64,000 bases of DNA from an uncultured Paracoccus sp. (GCF_945915435.1 NZ_CAMEFG010000005.1:1-64000); one strand, 5' to 3'. Positions 18,586 to 28,630 are shown, counted from the stretch's first letter. Notes: a model not told the origin generated them from the sequence alone. Made by a program: numbers and translations.

Positions 18586-19362
18586 TTACGCAGTTACAAG
18601 CTGCCGCTGAAGAAATTCCTGTGCCAGACTTCGATAGGCGTTGCTGCCCTTTGAAGTGGTGTCGTAGCGCAGGACCGGCATGGCATGTGACGGCGCCTCG
18701 GACAACCGCACGTTGCGCGGAATGACCGTCTTGTAAACAAGGTCAGAAAGCGTGTTTCTGGCGTCGGCCTCGACCTGCTGCGACAGATTGTTGCGATTGT
18801 CCGACATGGTCATCAAGATCCCCTCGATCCGAAGATCGGGATTGGCGGACTGGCGAACCTCGCGCACCGTGGTCAGCAGTTGGGAAAGTCCTTCCAACGC
18901 ATAGAATTCCGCCTGAAGCGGAACCAGGATGCTGTGGGCGGCGACCATGCCGTTCAGGGTAAGCAAGCCCAAGGCGGGCGGACAATCAATCAAGATGAAA
19001 TCAATACCTTGTATGTCCGCGATCTTGTTCCGCAACAACTGGGTTCGACCCGGCGTCGTGGACAGTTGAACATCCGCCGAAGCAAGGTCCGAGGTCGAAG
19101 GAACCAGCCTGAGATTCTCAACCTCGGTCGAAACCAGGCAGGCTTCCAGCGTTTCATCTGTCGCCAGAAGATCGAAGGACGTCAAAACCCGCTCTTCGGC
19201 GGGGATACCAAGCCCGGTGGAAGCGTTCCCTTGGGAATCGAGATCGATAATGACGACGGAATGCCCCAGTTCAGCCAAGGCTGCCCCGAGATTGATCGCT
19301 GTCGTCGTCTTTCCGACACCACCCTTTTGATTCGCAATCGCGACAATGCGAGGTTTAGACAT
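18586..19362 (-). CDS. parA: chromosome partitioning ATPase ParA
   Basis: The 258-residue protein begins with the deviant Walker A motif ANQKGGVGKTTTAINL near residue 10 and continues with DLDSQGNASTGLG and FILIDCPPALGLLT. It drives segregation of ParB-parS complexes on the nucleoid. The chromosomal context (mnmE-mnmG-rsmG-parA-parB) marks it as the main chromosome system and not a plasmid one. It overlaps the rsmG 3' end by 8 bases. Confidence 0.97.
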   Translation of the reverse strand: MSKPRIVAIANQKGGVGKTTTAINLGAALAELGHSVVIIDLDSQGNASTGLGIPAEERVLTSFDLLATDETLEACLVSTEVENLRLVPSTSDLASADVQLSTTPGRTQLLRNKIADIQGIDFILIDCPPALGLLTLNGMVAAHSILVPLQAEFYALEGLSQLLTTVREVRQSANPDLRIEGILMTMSDNRNNLSQQVEADARNTLSDLVYKTVIPRNVRLSEAPSHAMPVLRYDTTSKGSNAYRSLAQEFLQRQLVTA

Positions 19363-19936
19363 GGCGTATCTTTCTGACTTTCAATATGGCAGCTTCGGGA
19401 TCGGTGACACTTCTGAAGGTTTCCAGATCAAAACGCCAATGTTTGCGGGCTTCCTCGACCTCGGATTGCCATGTTTTACCCTTCATGAACCAAGCAGTCC
19501 CATCCGCCGCAAGATGTCCGTCAACATATGCCATGAGCCGATCCAGTGAAGCAAGCGCCCTTGCGCTGATATTGTCGCTTTTCAGCGCCTCCGTTGCCTC
19601 AATGCGCTGTGCCAGGACGGTCACATTCTTCAGTTCCAACTTCCTGGCAACCGCGCGTAGAAACTCGGCTTTTCTTCTATCACTTTCTAGCAGGCTCACC
19701 TGAAGTTGTGGGCGATATATGGCAATAATGGCGCCCGGCAGTCCACCGCCGCTGCCCATGTCCAACCATGATCCGGTTTGCGGTGCAAGAACAGCAAGCT
19801 GGCTGCAATCTTCTATGTGACGATGCTCCAAGTCATCGACCGTTGAAGGCGCAATGAGGTTGATGTGGGGATTCCACTTGCGAAGAAGATCGGCATAGGC
19901 CGCAAGCTTCTCCTCTGTTTCACGTGAAACACTCAT
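19355..19936 (-). CDS. rsmG: 16S rRNA (guanine527-N7)-methyltransferase
   Basis: The 193-residue GidB/RsmG protein has the SAM-binding loop [17 protein letters not shown] and the preceding RHIEDCSQL. It methylates G527 of 16S rRNA; loss of the orthologue gives low-level streptomycin resistance. Codons 2-6 (SVSRET) are encoded by a perfect parS palindrome at 19916-19931. It overlaps mnmG by 4 bases. Confidence 0.95.
   Translation of the reverse strand: MSVSRETEEKLAAYADLLRKWNPHINLIAPSTVDDLEHRHIEDCSQLAVLAPQTGSWLDMGSGGGLPGAIIAIYRPQLQVSLLESDRRKAEFLRAVARKLELKNVTVLAQRIEATEALKSDNISARALASLDRLMAYVDGHLAADGTAWFMKGKTWQSEVEEARKHWRFDLETFRSVTDPEAAILKVRKIRHV
19916..19931. promoter_or_regulatory. parS: parS centromere site 1
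   Basis: TGTTTCACGTGAAACA is a perfect 16-bp palindrome matching the conserved ParB-binding parS site (consensus TGTTNCACGTGAAACA). It covers the first codons of rsmG and lies about 5 kb from the proposed oriC, within the operon that ends in parAB. Confidence 0.92.
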
Positions 19937-21801
19937 GCCGTTTTCCGGCGTCTGGATCTGATGGTAGCGACAAGCAAGGTAAGCGCGGCGGGGGTCATTC
20001 CCTCGATTTTGGCGGCCTCTGCTATTGAAAGCGGTTTTTGAGCTTGCAGCTTGGTCTGCAACTCACTGGACAAGCCCGACAGCAGGTTGAAATCGAAGTC
20101 GGGCGGGATGCAGATGGCTTCCTCCCGCTTGAGCATTTCGGAATCCTGTTTCTGCCTTGCTACATATTGATCATACAGGGCATCGATACTCAGTTGGTCG
20201 ATAATCCTGGGATCAGACTGGGAAAGCTGTTCATCCAGAGCCAGAACCACCTTTCGATCAAGGGATTGTTGTCCAAGAAGCCGGAAAAGACTGCGCTTTG
20301 ACCCGTCATTCCTTACTGAAATTCCGAGCTTTTCCAGTTGTTGGGGCGAGAAGGAAAGTGCTTCAGCGCGGTTGCGAAGCACTTGGTAAGACGTCATTTT
20401 CTTCGCGAAATGCCCTTTCCTCTGCCGGGATACGCAGCCGAGATCAATACCAATCCCCGTCAGCCGCTGATCCGCGTTATCCGCGCGCAGCGACAGGCGA
20501 AATTCGGCCCGGGAGGTAAACATTCGGTAAGGTTCACTAACGCCCCGCGTGATCAGATCATCGATCATCACGCCGATGTAGCTTTCCGCACGGCTGAAAT
20601 GAAAAACCTCCCGCTTTTGCGCTTGCAAAGCGGCGTTGATACCCGCCACCAGCCCTTGTGCGGCGGCTTCCTCATACCCCGTGGTCCCGTTGATCTGCCC
20701 AGCAAGAAACAAACCGACACGGGATTTCAGCTCAAGCGTCCGCTTCAGCGCCCGGGGATCTATGTAATCGTACTCGATCGCATAGCCAGGTTGCAGGATG
20801 GTCACATCCTCCAACCCCGCGATGGACCGGACGTATTGTATCTGAATTTCCTCGGGAAGCGACGTGGATATTCCGTTCGGATATACCATATCACTTTGTA
20901 ATCCCTCGGGTTCCAGGAAAATCTGATGCGAGTTCTTATCCGAAAAACGCACCACCTTGTCTTCAATCGACGGGCAATAACGAGGTCCAGCCCCAGCGAT
21001 ATGCCCGCCATACATGGCAGAGCGATGCAGGTTGTCCCGAATTAGGCGATGAGTTTGCTCATTCGTGTGCGTGATGCCACAACTAATCTGAGCAACGGCG
21101 GGTGCCGTGCTAAGATATGAGAACATCGTGGGAATTTCGTCCCCCGGCTGTTGTTCAAGCCTGTCCCAATCGATCGTATGCCGATCAAGGCGCGGTGGCG
21201 TCCCGGTTTTAAGACGGCCAACCGGCAAGTCCAATGCACGAAGTGAGTTGGCAAGCGAAACCGAGGCCTCGTCCCCCCAACGCCCCGCCGGCCTGCTGAC
21301 GTCTCCTATATGAATAACGCCGTTAAGGAAGGTTCCCGTGGTCAGGACAACCTGAGACGCGGAAAAATCTCTACCGTCTTGCAGGGACACGCCTGCGACA
21401 TGTTCGCCCTCCCATGCAATTCCGCTTACCTCGCCTTCGATCAGCGTAAGATTTTCTTGCTTATCCACACAAGATATTGCGGCGTGCCGGTAAAGATCGC
21501 GATCTTGTTGTGCCCGGGGACCTTGAACCGCAGGACCTTTACGTCGGTTAAGCAAACGGAACTGAATGCCAGCCCGATCGGCCAGAACGCCCATGACACC
21601 ATCAAGAGCGTCAATCTCACGAACAAGGTGACCCTTCCCAAGGCCGCCAATCGCGGGATTGCAAGACATCGTTCCAATATCACGCTTGCGAAGCGTGATC
21701 AGCGCTGTCTGACATCCCATCCGCGCAGCCGCCATTGCCGCCTCGACACCGGCATGACCCCCGCCAACGACAACAACATCGAATTGTTTCACGTGGAACA
21801 C
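19933..21801 (-). CDS. mnmG: tRNA uridine-5-carboxymethylaminomethyl modification enzyme MnmG (GidA)
   Basis: The 622-residue FAD protein begins with a GTG and the FAD fingerprint [21 protein letters not shown], and contains [30 protein letters not shown]-like [15 protein letters not shown] and [14 protein letters not shown]. With MnmE it installs the cmnm5 group on wobble U34 of several tRNAs. Its GTG overlaps the mnmE TAG by one base (TAGTG). The first codons contain the second parS site. Confidence 0.96.
   Translation of the reverse strand: MFHVKQFDVVVVGGGHAGVEAAMAAARMGCQTALITLRKRDIGTMSCNPAIGGLGKGHLVREIDALDGVMGVLADRAGIQFRLLNRRKGPAVQGPRAQQDRDLYRHAAISCVDKQENLTLIEGEVSGIAWEGEHVAGVSLQDGRDFSASQVVLTTGTFLNGVIHIGDVSRPAGRWGDEASVSLANSLRALDLPVGRLKTGTPPRLDRHTIDWDRLEQQPGDEIPTMFSYLSTAPAVAQISCGITHTNEQTHRLIRDNLHRSAMYGGHIAGAGPRYCPSIEDKVVRFSDKNSHQIFLEPEGLQSDMVYPNGISTSLPEEIQIQYVRSIAGLEDVTILQPGYAIEYDYIDPRALKRTLELKSRVGLFLAGQINGTTGYEEAAAQGLVAGINAALQAQKREVFHFSRAESYIGVMIDDLITRGVSEPYRMFTSRAEFRLSLRADNADQRLTGIGIDLGCVSRQRKGHFAKKMTSYQVLRNRAEALSFSPQQLEKLGISVRNDGSKRSLFRLLGQQSLDRKVVLALDEQLSQSDPRIIDQLSIDALYDQYVARQKQDSEMLKREEAICIPPDFDFNLLSGLSSELQTKLQAQKPLSIAEAAKIEGMTPAALTLLVATIRSRRRKTA
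21785..21800. promoter_or_regulatory. parS: parS centromere site 2
   Basis: TGTTTCACGTGGAACA is the reverse complement of the canonical parS sequence TGTTCCACGTGAAACA. It sits on the 5' codons of mnmG, 1.85 kb from site 1 and about 3.3 kb from the proposed oriC. Confidence 0.93.
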
Positions 21802-23060
21802 TACTTTCCAATGCAGAAGGATGAGAATATCTCATCCAGATAATCCTCGGCCCCAAAACGGCCAGTCATGCTTGCCAGTTCCTGCCCTGCCCTACGAACC
21901 GCTTCGGCAAGTATTTCCGACGGAACGTCGGAAATATCCAACGCGGTCACCGCCCGCCTCACCGCTTCCGCCTGACGCTTTCGGCTGACCAGCGCCGAAT
22001 CCACGGCCCTAGCCTTCAGCAGATCATATATCCGATCAAGAAGTTCCGCGATACCCTTTCCCGTGAACGAGGATACCGCAAACTCACCCCCATCCCCCGT
22101 CAAGTCATCCTTGGAACGAACAACCAGATCACCTTCAGCAAAGGGCGCTTGCCTTTGCCCATCCTCGGACAGGTGAATCCGCAGATCAGCCTTCCCGGCC
22201 CTTTTCCGGGCGCGTTCGATCCCCAGGGCTTCGACATATTCAGCGCCCTCGCGCAAGCCAGCGGTGTCCAGAAAGGTGACCGGCAGTCCACGCAGATCGA
22301 CGCGAAGCTCCAGAATATCCCGCGTCGTGCCCGCCACATCCGTGACCAGGGCAACTTCCCGTTGTGCGATCCGATTCAGCAGACTTGATTTTCCAGCATT
22401 GGGCGGTCCGATAATCGCAACCTCATAACCTTCACGCAACCGCTCGGCTGCCGGGTAGGTTTTCAACAAGCCTTCCAGGATCTCACGAACATCCCCCATC
22501 AGCGAAAATACTTCGTCAGGAACCTCGTCGGGAACCTCTTCATCCGCGAAATCAATGCTTACTTCGATCAACGCCCCGGCACGGATCAGGTTTTTTCGCA
22601 GATCTTCGGCCAGTTTTCCAAGTTCGCCATCAGCCGCCTTCATTGCCAGCTTGCGCTGTGCTTCGGTTTCGGCTGCCAGCAGATCGGCAAGCCCCTCGGC
22701 GGCAGCAAGGTCCATCTTGCCGTTGATGAAAGCGCGGCGGGTAAATTCCCCCGCCTCTGCCCGGCGCAAACCTCGTGCCAATAACGCATCCGAGATCCGG
22801 GAACCGATCACGGGCGCGCCGTGCAGATGAAATTCGACAACCTCTTCCCCGGTAAAGCTTTGATTTTGTTCAAACCAAAGCACCAAGGCGCGATCTATCA
22901 CCTCACCCTGGTCTTTCAGGGCGCGCAACCCGGCATAACGGGCAGGTCCCAACGGCCCGGCCAGATCCTCGGCCACGCGGCGCGCATCGGGTCCGCTTAT
23001 CCGAACGACAGAAACCCCCCCACGGCCAGGGGGGGTTGCTTCCGCGAAGATGGTGTCCAC
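21801..23060 (-). CDS. mnmE: tRNA modification GTPase MnmE (TrmE)
   Basis: The 419-residue protein starts at a GTG preceded by GGAGG at a 5-base spacing. The N-terminal formyl-THF-binding domain ([20 protein letters not shown]) leads to a helical domain holding a G domain: P-loop [30 protein letters not shown]. The C-terminus is FCIGK, the CxGK motif needed for tRNA modification. It is the MnmG partner. The operon order mnmE-mnmG-rsmG-parA-parB is conserved near alphaproteobacterial origins. Confidence 0.97.
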   Translation of the reverse strand: MDTIFAEATPPGRGGVSVVRISGPDARRVAEDLAGPLGPARYAGLRALKDQGEVIDRALVLWFEQNQSFTGEEVVEFHLHGAPVIGSRISDALLARGLRRAEAGEFTRRAFINGKMDLAAAEGLADLLAAETEAQRKLAMKAADGELGKLAEDLRKNLIRAGALIEVSIDFADEEVPDEVPDEVFSLMGDVREILEGLLKTYPAAERLREGYEVAIIGPPNAGKSSLLNRIAQREVALVTDVAGTTRDILELRVDLRGLPVTFLDTAGLREGAEYVEALGIERARKRAGKADLRIHLSEDGQRQAPFAEGDLVVRSKDDLTGDGGEFAVSSFTGKGIAELLDRIYDLLKARAVDSALVSRKRQAEAVRRAVTALDISDVPSEILAEAVRRAGQELASMTGRFGAEDYLDEIFSSFCIGK

Positions 23061-23082
23061 ATCATCCTCCGTCGAACATCCG

Positions 23083-24366
23083 TCAGGCGTTCATCGAATC
23101 GAAGAACTCGCTGTTGGTCTTGGTCTGTTTCAGCTTCGAGATCAGGAACTCGATCGCATCGGTCGTGCCCATCGGGTTCAGGATGCGGCGCAGAAGATAG
23201 GTCTTTTGCAGGTCCTTGGCATCGACCAGCAACTCTTCCTTCCGGGTGCCGGATTTCAGGATATCCATCGCCGGGAAGACGCGCTTGTCGGCAACCTTGC
23301 GATCCAGGACGATCTCGCTGTTGCCAGTGCCCTTGAATTCTTCAAAGATCACCTCATCCATGCGCGACCCGGTGTCGATCAGCGCCGTCGCGATGATGGT
23401 CAGCGACCCGCCACCCTCGATATTACGCGCCGCGCCAAAGAATCGCTTGGGCCGTTGCAGGGCATTCGCATCCACACCGCCCGTCAGAACCTTGCCCGAA
23501 CTTGGCACGACCGTGTTGAAGGCCCTACCAAGTCTTGTGATCGAATCAAGCAAGATAACAACATCTCGTTTATGCTCAACCAAGCGCTTGGCCTTTTCGA
23601 TCACCATTTCCGACACCGCAACGTGACGGCTGGCCGGTTCGTCGAAGGTCGAGGACACGACCTCGCCCCGGACCGAGCGTTGCATATCGGTCACTTCCTC
23701 GGGCCGTTCGTCGATCAGCAGCACGATCAGGTAGCATTCGGGATGATTGCGTTCGATCGAATGGGCGATGTTTTGCAGCAGAACCGTTTTACCCGTGCGC
23801 GGCGGTGCCACGATCAGCGAACGCTGCCCCTTCCCGATGGGTGCGACCAGGTCGATGATCCGGGCCGAACGGTCCTTGATCGTGGGATCCTCGATCTCCA
23901 TCTTCAGCCGTTCATCGGGGTAAAGCGGCGTCAGGTTGTCGAAGGCCACCTTGTGCCGTGCCTTGGCGGGGTCCTGGAAATTGATCTGCTCGACCTTGGT
24001 CAGCGCGAAATAACGCTCATTCTCGCCCGGCGCGCGAATCACCCCTTCGACCGTGTCGCCGGTGCGCAGGCTGTGCTGGCGGATCATGTCGGGGCTGACA
24101 TAGATATCATCGGGACCCGGCAGATAGTTCGCCTCGGGCGAGCGGAGAAAGCCGAAACCATCCTGCACCACCTCCAGCACGCCGTCGCCGCCGATTTCAT
24201 AGCCATCCTCGGCATGTTCCTTCAGCAGCGAGAACATCATCTCGCCCTTGCGCATGGCCGAGGCGTTCTCGATCTCCCACTCTTCGGCCATAGCCAGCAG
24301 GTCGGCCGGCGTCTTGGCCTTCAGGTCGGCCAGGTTAAGACGTTCTTCGCTCATCATCGCGCTCAT
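23083..24366 (-). CDS. rho: transcription termination factor Rho
   Basis: The 427-residue hexameric helicase has an N-terminal RNA-binding domain ([42 protein letters not shown]), Walker [33 protein letters not shown] and the secondary RNA-binding loop near GTGNSE. Length is normal for alphaproteobacteria. Two closely spaced starts exist (24366 and the second ATG at codon 4-5). It lies between mnmE and hemJ on the same strand, in the origin-proximal cluster. Confidence 0.97.
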   Translation of the reverse strand: MSAMMSEERLNLADLKAKTPADLLAMAEEWEIENASAMRKGEMMFSLLKEHAEDGYEIGGDGVLEVVQDGFGFLRSPEANYLPGPDDIYVSPDMIRQHSLRTGDTVEGVIRAPGENERYFALTKVEQINFQDPAKARHKVAFDNLTPLYPDERLKMEIEDPTIKDRSARIIDLVAPIGKGQRSLIVAPPRTGKTVLLQNIAHSIERNHPECYLIVLLIDERPEEVTDMQRSVRGEVVSSTFDEPASRHVAVSEMVIEKAKRLVEHKRDVVILLDSITRLGRAFNTVVPSSGKVLTGGVDANALQRPKRFFGAARNIEGGGSLTIIATALIDTGSRMDEVIFEEFKGTGNSEIVLDRKVADKRVFPAMDILKSGTRKEELLVDAKDLQKTYLLRRILNPMGTTDAIEFLISKLKQTKTNSEFFDSMNA

Positions 24367-24473
24367 ATGGGAAACGGCCCGGACGGCCGGGCTTGCGTTC
24401 TTGTGTCAGGAGGAATCCCCCGCCGGACGGCGGTTTCACCCCAGATAATCGCCCCGCCAGAAAAAGTCAATTC

Positions 24474-24920
24474 TCAGAACTTGACCACCACCGACAGCAC
24501 GATCAACACCATCAGCAGGGTCGGGACCTCGTTCATGATGCGATAGCTGCGCCCCGTGGCGCCCTGCCCGCGCAAAAGCGCGCGGCGCTGCCCCTCCAGC
24601 CAGCCGTGAAACCAGCTCATCCCCAGCACGCCCGCCGCCTTGGTCCAGGGCCAGACCATCGACCAGTCGACAAGCCCCGGTATCGCGACCAGCGCCAGCC
24701 CCGCCAGCCATGTCACCGCCATCGAGGGGCGCATGATCAGCCGGATCAGCTTGTCTTCCATGATGACGAAGGATGCGACCGGTTCGACCCCCTGTCCGCC
24801 GCGTTCCGCATGATAGACGAACAGCCTGGGCAGATAGAAGATCCCTGCCATCCAGGCGATCACAGCCATGATATGCAGCGCCTTGATCCAGGGATAGGCC
24901 ATGCTGAGCAGTTCGGTCAT
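24474..24920 (-). CDS. hemJ: protoporphyrinogen oxidase HemJ
   Basis: The 148-residue integral membrane protein has four hydrophobic segments and the HemJ signatures WIKALHIMAVIAWMAGIFYLP split at the conserved histidine, LPRLFVYHAE, and MSWFHGWLEGQRRAL near the C-terminus. HemJ converts protoporphyrinogen IX to protoporphyrin IX using the respiratory chain. It is transcribed away from the adjacent origin region. Confidence 0.93.
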   Translation of the reverse strand: MTELLSMAYPWIKALHIMAVIAWMAGIFYLPRLFVYHAERGGQGVEPVASFVIMEDKLIRLIMRPSMAVTWLAGLALVAIPGLVDWSMVWPWTKAAGVLGMSWFHGWLEGQRRALLRGQGATGRSYRIMNEVPTLLMVLIVLSVVVKF

Positions 24921-25136
24921 TCGTCTCTCCTGCCTTCCGGCTCTCTCTTATTGAAATAAGAAAAGAAAATGAATGTTGTTGTTGTTTTAAGGCATGTGGA
25001 AAACTGGACAAGCCGGCTTGCCGGAAATCATCCCCAGGTTACCAGCCTGTGAAGAATTTTGTTCCGGGCCGGGGATAGGTGAAATAAAACAAATAAAAAT
25101 CAGTAAATTATGTCTATATCCATCTGCTGACAAACC

Positions 25137-25145
25137 TGTGGATAA
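25137..25145 (-). promoter_or_regulatory. DnaA box (perfect)
   Basis: TGTGGATAA, the complement of TTATCCACA, lies directly after the AT-rich tract 25080-25125, a usual arrangement for an unwinding element next to a strong box. Confidence 0.85.
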
Positions 25146-25296
25146 AATTTCTTTTCCCAAGCCTGTGGAAAGATCGGCATGGGTTTTCCCCTTGTGGATG
25201 GTTGCGCCTGGTTCCGGCTTGGTTCCCGCCGGTTATCAACAGGCCCGGTGGCGGGGCTTGCCGCTCCACAAAAACCGAGCCGATTCCCCCACCCGC

Positions 25297-25305
25297 TTAT
25301 CCACA
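25297..25305 (+). promoter_or_regulatory. DnaA box (perfect)
   Basis: TTATCCACA on the plus strand, opposite in orientation to the box at 25137 and followed by GGG. A one-mismatch box TTATCAACA lies 56 bases to its left in the same orientation. Confidence 0.85.
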
Positions 25306-25386
25306 GGGATGTCCCCTTGTCCGGGGCTTGCATCCGCGCCCTTTTGCGGCCCACATTCCCCCGATCAGACGGCCAGAACGGAAAGG

Positions 25387-26448
25387 ATGCCCGTGAAGAA
25401 GACACAGCTTGGCACAAGCGGCCTGAAAGTCAGCGAAATCTGCCTTGGCACGATGACTTTCGGCAACCAGACACCGGCCAGGGACGCCCATGCCCAGCTT
25501 GATCGCGCAGTTGGCGTGGGGATGACGTTCCTTGACGTGGCCGAGATGTATCCCGTCAACCCCGTGCGCCGCGAAACCGTGGGCCGAAGCGAGGAAATCA
25601 TCGGCGAATGGCTGGCCGCTCGCGGTCGGCGCGATGATGTCCAGATCGCGACCAAGGTTTCCGGGCCCAGCGAAAGCGTCCGGGCCGAAGGCTATGATGG
25701 CCGGATCATCCTTCGCACCATCGAGGATTCGCTGCGCCGCCTGCAAACCGATGTCATCGACCTTTATCAGTTGCACTGGCCGATGCGCGGCAGCTATGCC
25801 TTTCGCCAAAGCTGGCGATACGATCCTTCGGCGCAGGATCCGGCAGCCACCCTTGCGCATATGGAGGACGTGGCGGACGCCTTGGCCCGCGCCGTGACCG
25901 CGGGCAAGATCCGTGCCTTCGGCCTGTCCAACGAATCCGCCTGGGGCACGACGCGCTGGATCGACAGCGCGGCGCGCATCGGCGGGCCGCGCGTGGCGTC
26001 GGTCCAGAACGAATATTCGCTGCTTTACCGCCTTTACGACACTGACATGGCGGAAATGGCGGTGAACGAAGGGGTGACGCTCTTGTCCTATTCGCCGCTG
26101 GCGGCGGGATTGCTGACCGGGAAATACCTGGACGGTGCCCTGCCCGATGGCAGCCGCGCGGCGGTCGATGCGGCCAATGGCGGCACCGGCAAGCTTGGCG
26201 GCCGCCGGACGCCGCAGGCCATCGCCGCCGTCGCCGCCTACAAGGCCCTTGCGGATGAGGTGGGGCTGGACCTGATCCACCTGTCCATCGCCTGGCAGCG
26301 GACGCGGCCCTTTCCGATCATCCCGATCATCGGCGCGACCGATCCGGCGCAGTTGGATCACCTGATCGCCGGGCTGGACCTGCGGCTGACGGATGACGTC
26401 ATCGACCGGATCGAGCAGACCCGCCGCGACCATCCCATGCCTTTCTGA
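25387..26448 (+). CDS. NADP(H)-dependent aldo-keto reductase
   Basis: I start at 25387 (MPVKKTQLGTSGLKVSEICL, 353 residues), after AAAGG; the in-frame extension upstream lies in the origin region. The protein is an AKR of the Tas/AKR11-like branch: GTMTFGNQ, FLDVAEMYP with the catalytic tyrosine and aspartate, QIATKVSG, DLYQLHWP with the conserved histidine, and FGLSNESAWG. It reduces carbonyl compounds with NADPH, substrate unknown. It is transcribed away from oriC. Confidence 0.9.
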   Translation: MPVKKTQLGTSGLKVSEICLGTMTFGNQTPARDAHAQLDRAVGVGMTFLDVAEMYPVNPVRRETVGRSEEIIGEWLAARGRRDDVQIATKVSGPSESVRAEGYDGRIILRTIEDSLRRLQTDVIDLYQLHWPMRGSYAFRQSWRYDPSAQDPAATLAHMEDVADALARAVTAGKIRAFGLSNESAWGTTRWIDSAARIGGPRVASVQNEYSLLYRLYDTDMAEMAVNEGVTLLSYSPLAAGLLTGKYLDGALPDGSRAAVDAANGGTGKLGGRRTPQAIAAVAAYKALADEVGLDLIHLSIAWQRTRPFPIIPIIGATDPAQLDHLIAGLDLRLTDDVIDRIEQTRRDHPMPF

Positions 26449-26465
26449 CGCCGCGTTACGCTTGG

Positions 26466-26487
26466 TTGCCGCCTTGCGGGGCGGCAA
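26466..26487 (+). terminator. hairpin between the AKR gene and the nitronate monooxygenase gene
   Basis: TTGCCGCC and GGCGGCAA form an 8-bp stem with a 6-nt loop, 17 bases after the AKR stop. No T-run follows. It may terminate or attenuate the AKR transcript. Confidence 0.45.
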
Positions 26488-26515
26488 CCTGCGGCAAGTT
26501 CGTGAAAGGAAGACC

Positions 26516-27484
26516 ATGCTGCCCCCGATCCTGCAAGACCTGCGCATTCCCGTCGTCGGCTCGCCCATGTTCATCCTGTCGGGACCCGAGCTGGTCATCG
26601 CCCAGTGCAAGGCGGGCATCGTCGGCAGCTTTCCGGCGCTGAATGCGCGCGAGGCGGCGGGCGAGCCGCCGCTGCTGGACACCTGGCTGACGCAGATCGC
26701 GCAGGAACTGGACCGCCACAACCAGGCCAATCCCGACCACCCCGCCGCGCCTTTCGCCGTGAACCAGATCGTCCATCGCAGCAACGCGCGGCTGGAGCGG
26801 GATATCGAGATTTGCAATCGCCACAAGGTTCCCATCTGGATCACCAGCCTCGGCGCCCGGCCCGAGGTGAACGAGGCCGCCCATGATTGCGGCGCCATCG
26901 CGCTGCATGACGTCATCAACAACCGTTTTGCCCGCAAGGCTATCGAAAAGGGCGCTGATGGGCTGATCGCCGTCGCGGCGGGGGCGGGGGGCCATGCCGG
27001 GCCGCAATCGCCCTTTGCGCTGGTGCAGGAAATCCGGCAGTGGTTCGATGGGCCGCTGCTGCTGTCGGGCGCGATCGCGACGGGCCGCGCGGTGCTGGCC
27101 GCGCAGGTGATGGGGGCCGATCTGGCCTATATCGGCAGTCCCTTCATCGCCAGCACGGAATCGCGCGCGGTGCCCGATTACAAGCAGATGATCGTCGATT
27201 GCGGGGCCGAGGATATCGTGAACTCTGCCTCTTTCACCGGGATTGCGGGGAATTACCTTGCGCCTTCGATCCGCAACGCGGGGCTGGATCCGACGGCGCT
27301 TGACGGCGATCCCACCCATATGGATTTCGGCGCCGATGACGCCGCAAGCAGCCGCCCCAAGGCGTGGAGCCAGATCTGGGGCGCGGGTCAGGGCATCGGC
27401 GCGGTGCGCGAAATCAGGCCCGCCGGCGCCATCGTGGACCAGCTTGCCCGCGAATATGCCGAGGCACGGGCGCGGCTGGCCTAA
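26516..27484 (+). CDS. nitronate monooxygenase (2-nitropropane dioxygenase family)
   Basis: The chosen ATG at 26516 follows GAAAGGAAG and gives 322 residues. The FMN-dependent TIM barrel shows IPVVGSPMFILSGPELVIAQ at the N-terminus split by the family pattern, INNRFARKAIEKGADGLIAV, and the phosphate-binding AGAGGHAGPQSPFALV. Class I NMOs oxidise alkyl nitronates such as propionate-3-nitronate. The substrate in this organism is inferred from the family. Its 3' end overlaps the convergent nagA stop by 4 bases. Confidence 0.88.
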   Translation: MLPPILQDLRIPVVGSPMFILSGPELVIAQCKAGIVGSFPALNAREAAGEPPLLDTWLTQIAQELDRHNQANPDHPAAPFAVNQIVHRSNARLERDIEICNRHKVPIWITSLGARPEVNEAAHDCGAIALHDVINNRFARKAIEKGADGLIAVAAGAGGHAGPQSPFALVQEIRQWFDGPLLLSGAIATGRAVLAAQVMGADLAYIGSPFIASTESRAVPDYKQMIVDCGAEDIVNSASFTGIAGNYLAPSIRNAGLDPTALDGDPTHMDFGADDAASSRPKAWSQIWGAGQGIGAVREIRPAGAIVDQLAREYAEARARLA

Positions 27485-28572
27485 CCCAGCAGGACAGGCG
27501 TTTCGCCGTCCAGCACCAGCAGGTGATCCAGCGGCAGGCCGGGCGCCAGTTGCAGCGGCGGCAGGCCGATGGCGGCGCGGGGGATGTCGCTGGCCATCGC
27601 CAGCGCGGTTTCCAGCGGGGTGCCCGCGTGGCGGTGCAGGCGCAGGACGCAATCCAGCAGGCTGACATGCGCACCGGCCAGCGCGCCCTCGGCATTGACC
27701 AGCCTGCCGTCCTTGACATGAATCTGCTGGCCGTAAAGCGTGAAGTGGTCCGGCCCGCCGACCGTCGGCATGGCGTCGGACACCAGAAAGCTGCGTCCTT
27801 CGCGGGGCCGCGCGGCCAGCGCGATGCGCAGCATGTCCCAATCGACATGGATGCCGTCTGAGATCAGCCCGACATGGGCATCCGACAGGACCGCCGCCCC
27901 GGCAATGCCCGGATCGCGCGACAGCATCGGCGGCATCGCGTTGAAAAGATGGGTGAACATGGTCACGCCCTGCGCCAGCGCCTGCCGTGTCTGGGCCGCG
28001 CTTGCCGCGCTGTGCCCGGCGGAAAGGGTGACGCCCATCGCCGCGGCCTCGGCCATCGGCGCGGGGTCGGCCAGTTCGGGGGCCAGCGTCAGGATCACCG
28101 GCAGGCCAGCGTCGCGCAACCGGCGCAGGATCTCCAGCGTGTGCCGGTCCAGCGGGCGGATATGGCGCGCATCATGGGTGCCGCGGCGGGCAGGGGCGAT
28201 ATGCGGCCCCTCGATATGCAGGCCCAACAGGCCGGGATCGTCCTTGCAGACGATGGCGGCGTCAGCGGCGGCCTCGATCACCTGCGGCGCGTCGGTGATG
28301 ACGGTCGGCATGATCTGCGCGGTGCCAAGCCGCAGATGCGCCCGGCGGATCGCCCGCAGCCCTTGGGGCGAGGGGTCGGCGTTCACCAGCACCCCGCCGC
28401 CGCCGTTCACTTGCAGGTCGCTCAGGCCGGGGGCCAGCAGGGTGACGTGGCGGTCGGGCCGGTCGCCCGGCGCAAGGGGGCGCAACTCGGCCACGCGCCC
28501 ACCTTGGATGCGCAGCACCATGCCGGACTGCCACGCGCCCAAGACCAGCACCCGGTCGGCCGAGATCAGCAT
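27481..28572 (-). CDS. nagA: N-acetylglucosamine-6-phosphate deacetylase
   Basis: The 363-residue amidohydrolase has APGLSDLQVNGGGG near residue 47, LGLHIEGPHIAP (metal/active-site region), LSAGHSAA and THLFNAMPPM with metal-binding histidines, and VSDAMPTVGG carrying the catalytic aspartate. It deacetylates GlcNAc-6-phosphate in amino-sugar recycling. No nagB or transporter lies beside it. Note that the N-terminal HxH pair of many amidohydrolases is replaced by DLQ, as in other NagA enzymes. Confidence 0.93.
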   Translation of the reverse strand: MLISADRVLVLGAWQSGMVLRIQGGRVAELRPLAPGDRPDRHVTLLAPGLSDLQVNGGGGVLVNADPSPQGLRAIRRAHLRLGTAQIMPTVITDAPQVIEAAADAAIVCKDDPGLLGLHIEGPHIAPARRGTHDARHIRPLDRHTLEILRRLRDAGLPVILTLAPELADPAPMAEAAAMGVTLSAGHSAASAAQTRQALAQGVTMFTHLFNAMPPMLSRDPGIAGAAVLSDAHVGLISDGIHVDWDMLRIALAARPREGRSFLVSDAMPTVGGPDHFTLYGQQIHVKDGRLVNAEGALAGAHVSLLDCVLRLHRHAGTPLETALAMASDIPRAAIGLPPLQLAPGLPLDHLLVLDGETPVLLG

Positions 28573-28577
28573 TCAGA

Positions 28578-28605
28578 CCCCGGCACGATGCCCGAAATGC
28601 CGGGG
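28578..28605 (-). terminator. hairpin between phyR and nagA
   Basis: CCCCGGCA pairs with TGCCGGGG across a 12-nt loop, 26 bases downstream of the phyR stop on the minus strand and just upstream of the nagA start. The long loop and lack of a T-run limit confidence. Confidence 0.45.
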
Positions 28606-28630
28606 CAGGGCGTCGCCCCAAGGTTGCGCA

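Larger units (their letters stand above)
24935..25380. other. oriC: putative chromosomal replication origin (oriC)
   Basis: This 465-bp gap between hemJ and an aldo-keto reductase gene holds no credible gene. It has two perfect DnaA boxes: TGTGGATAA at 25137-25145 and TTATCCACA at 25297-25305. One-mismatch boxes are at 24995-25003 (TGTGGAAAA), 25048-25056 (TGTGAAGAA) and 25233-25241 (TTATCAACA), with weaker ones at 25164 and 25193. AT-rich tracts at about 24950-24990 and 25080-25125, in a GC-rich genome, are candidates for the unwinding element. The flanks hemJ, rho, mnmE, mnmG, rsmG, parAB and two parS sites are typical of alphaproteobacterial origins, and genes on both sides point away from it. 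Confidence 0.85.

Noticed and set aside
24921..25386. Short open frames within the hemJ-AKR gap
   Set aside because: They lack homology, lie across DnaA boxes and AT-rich tracts, and are better explained by an origin.
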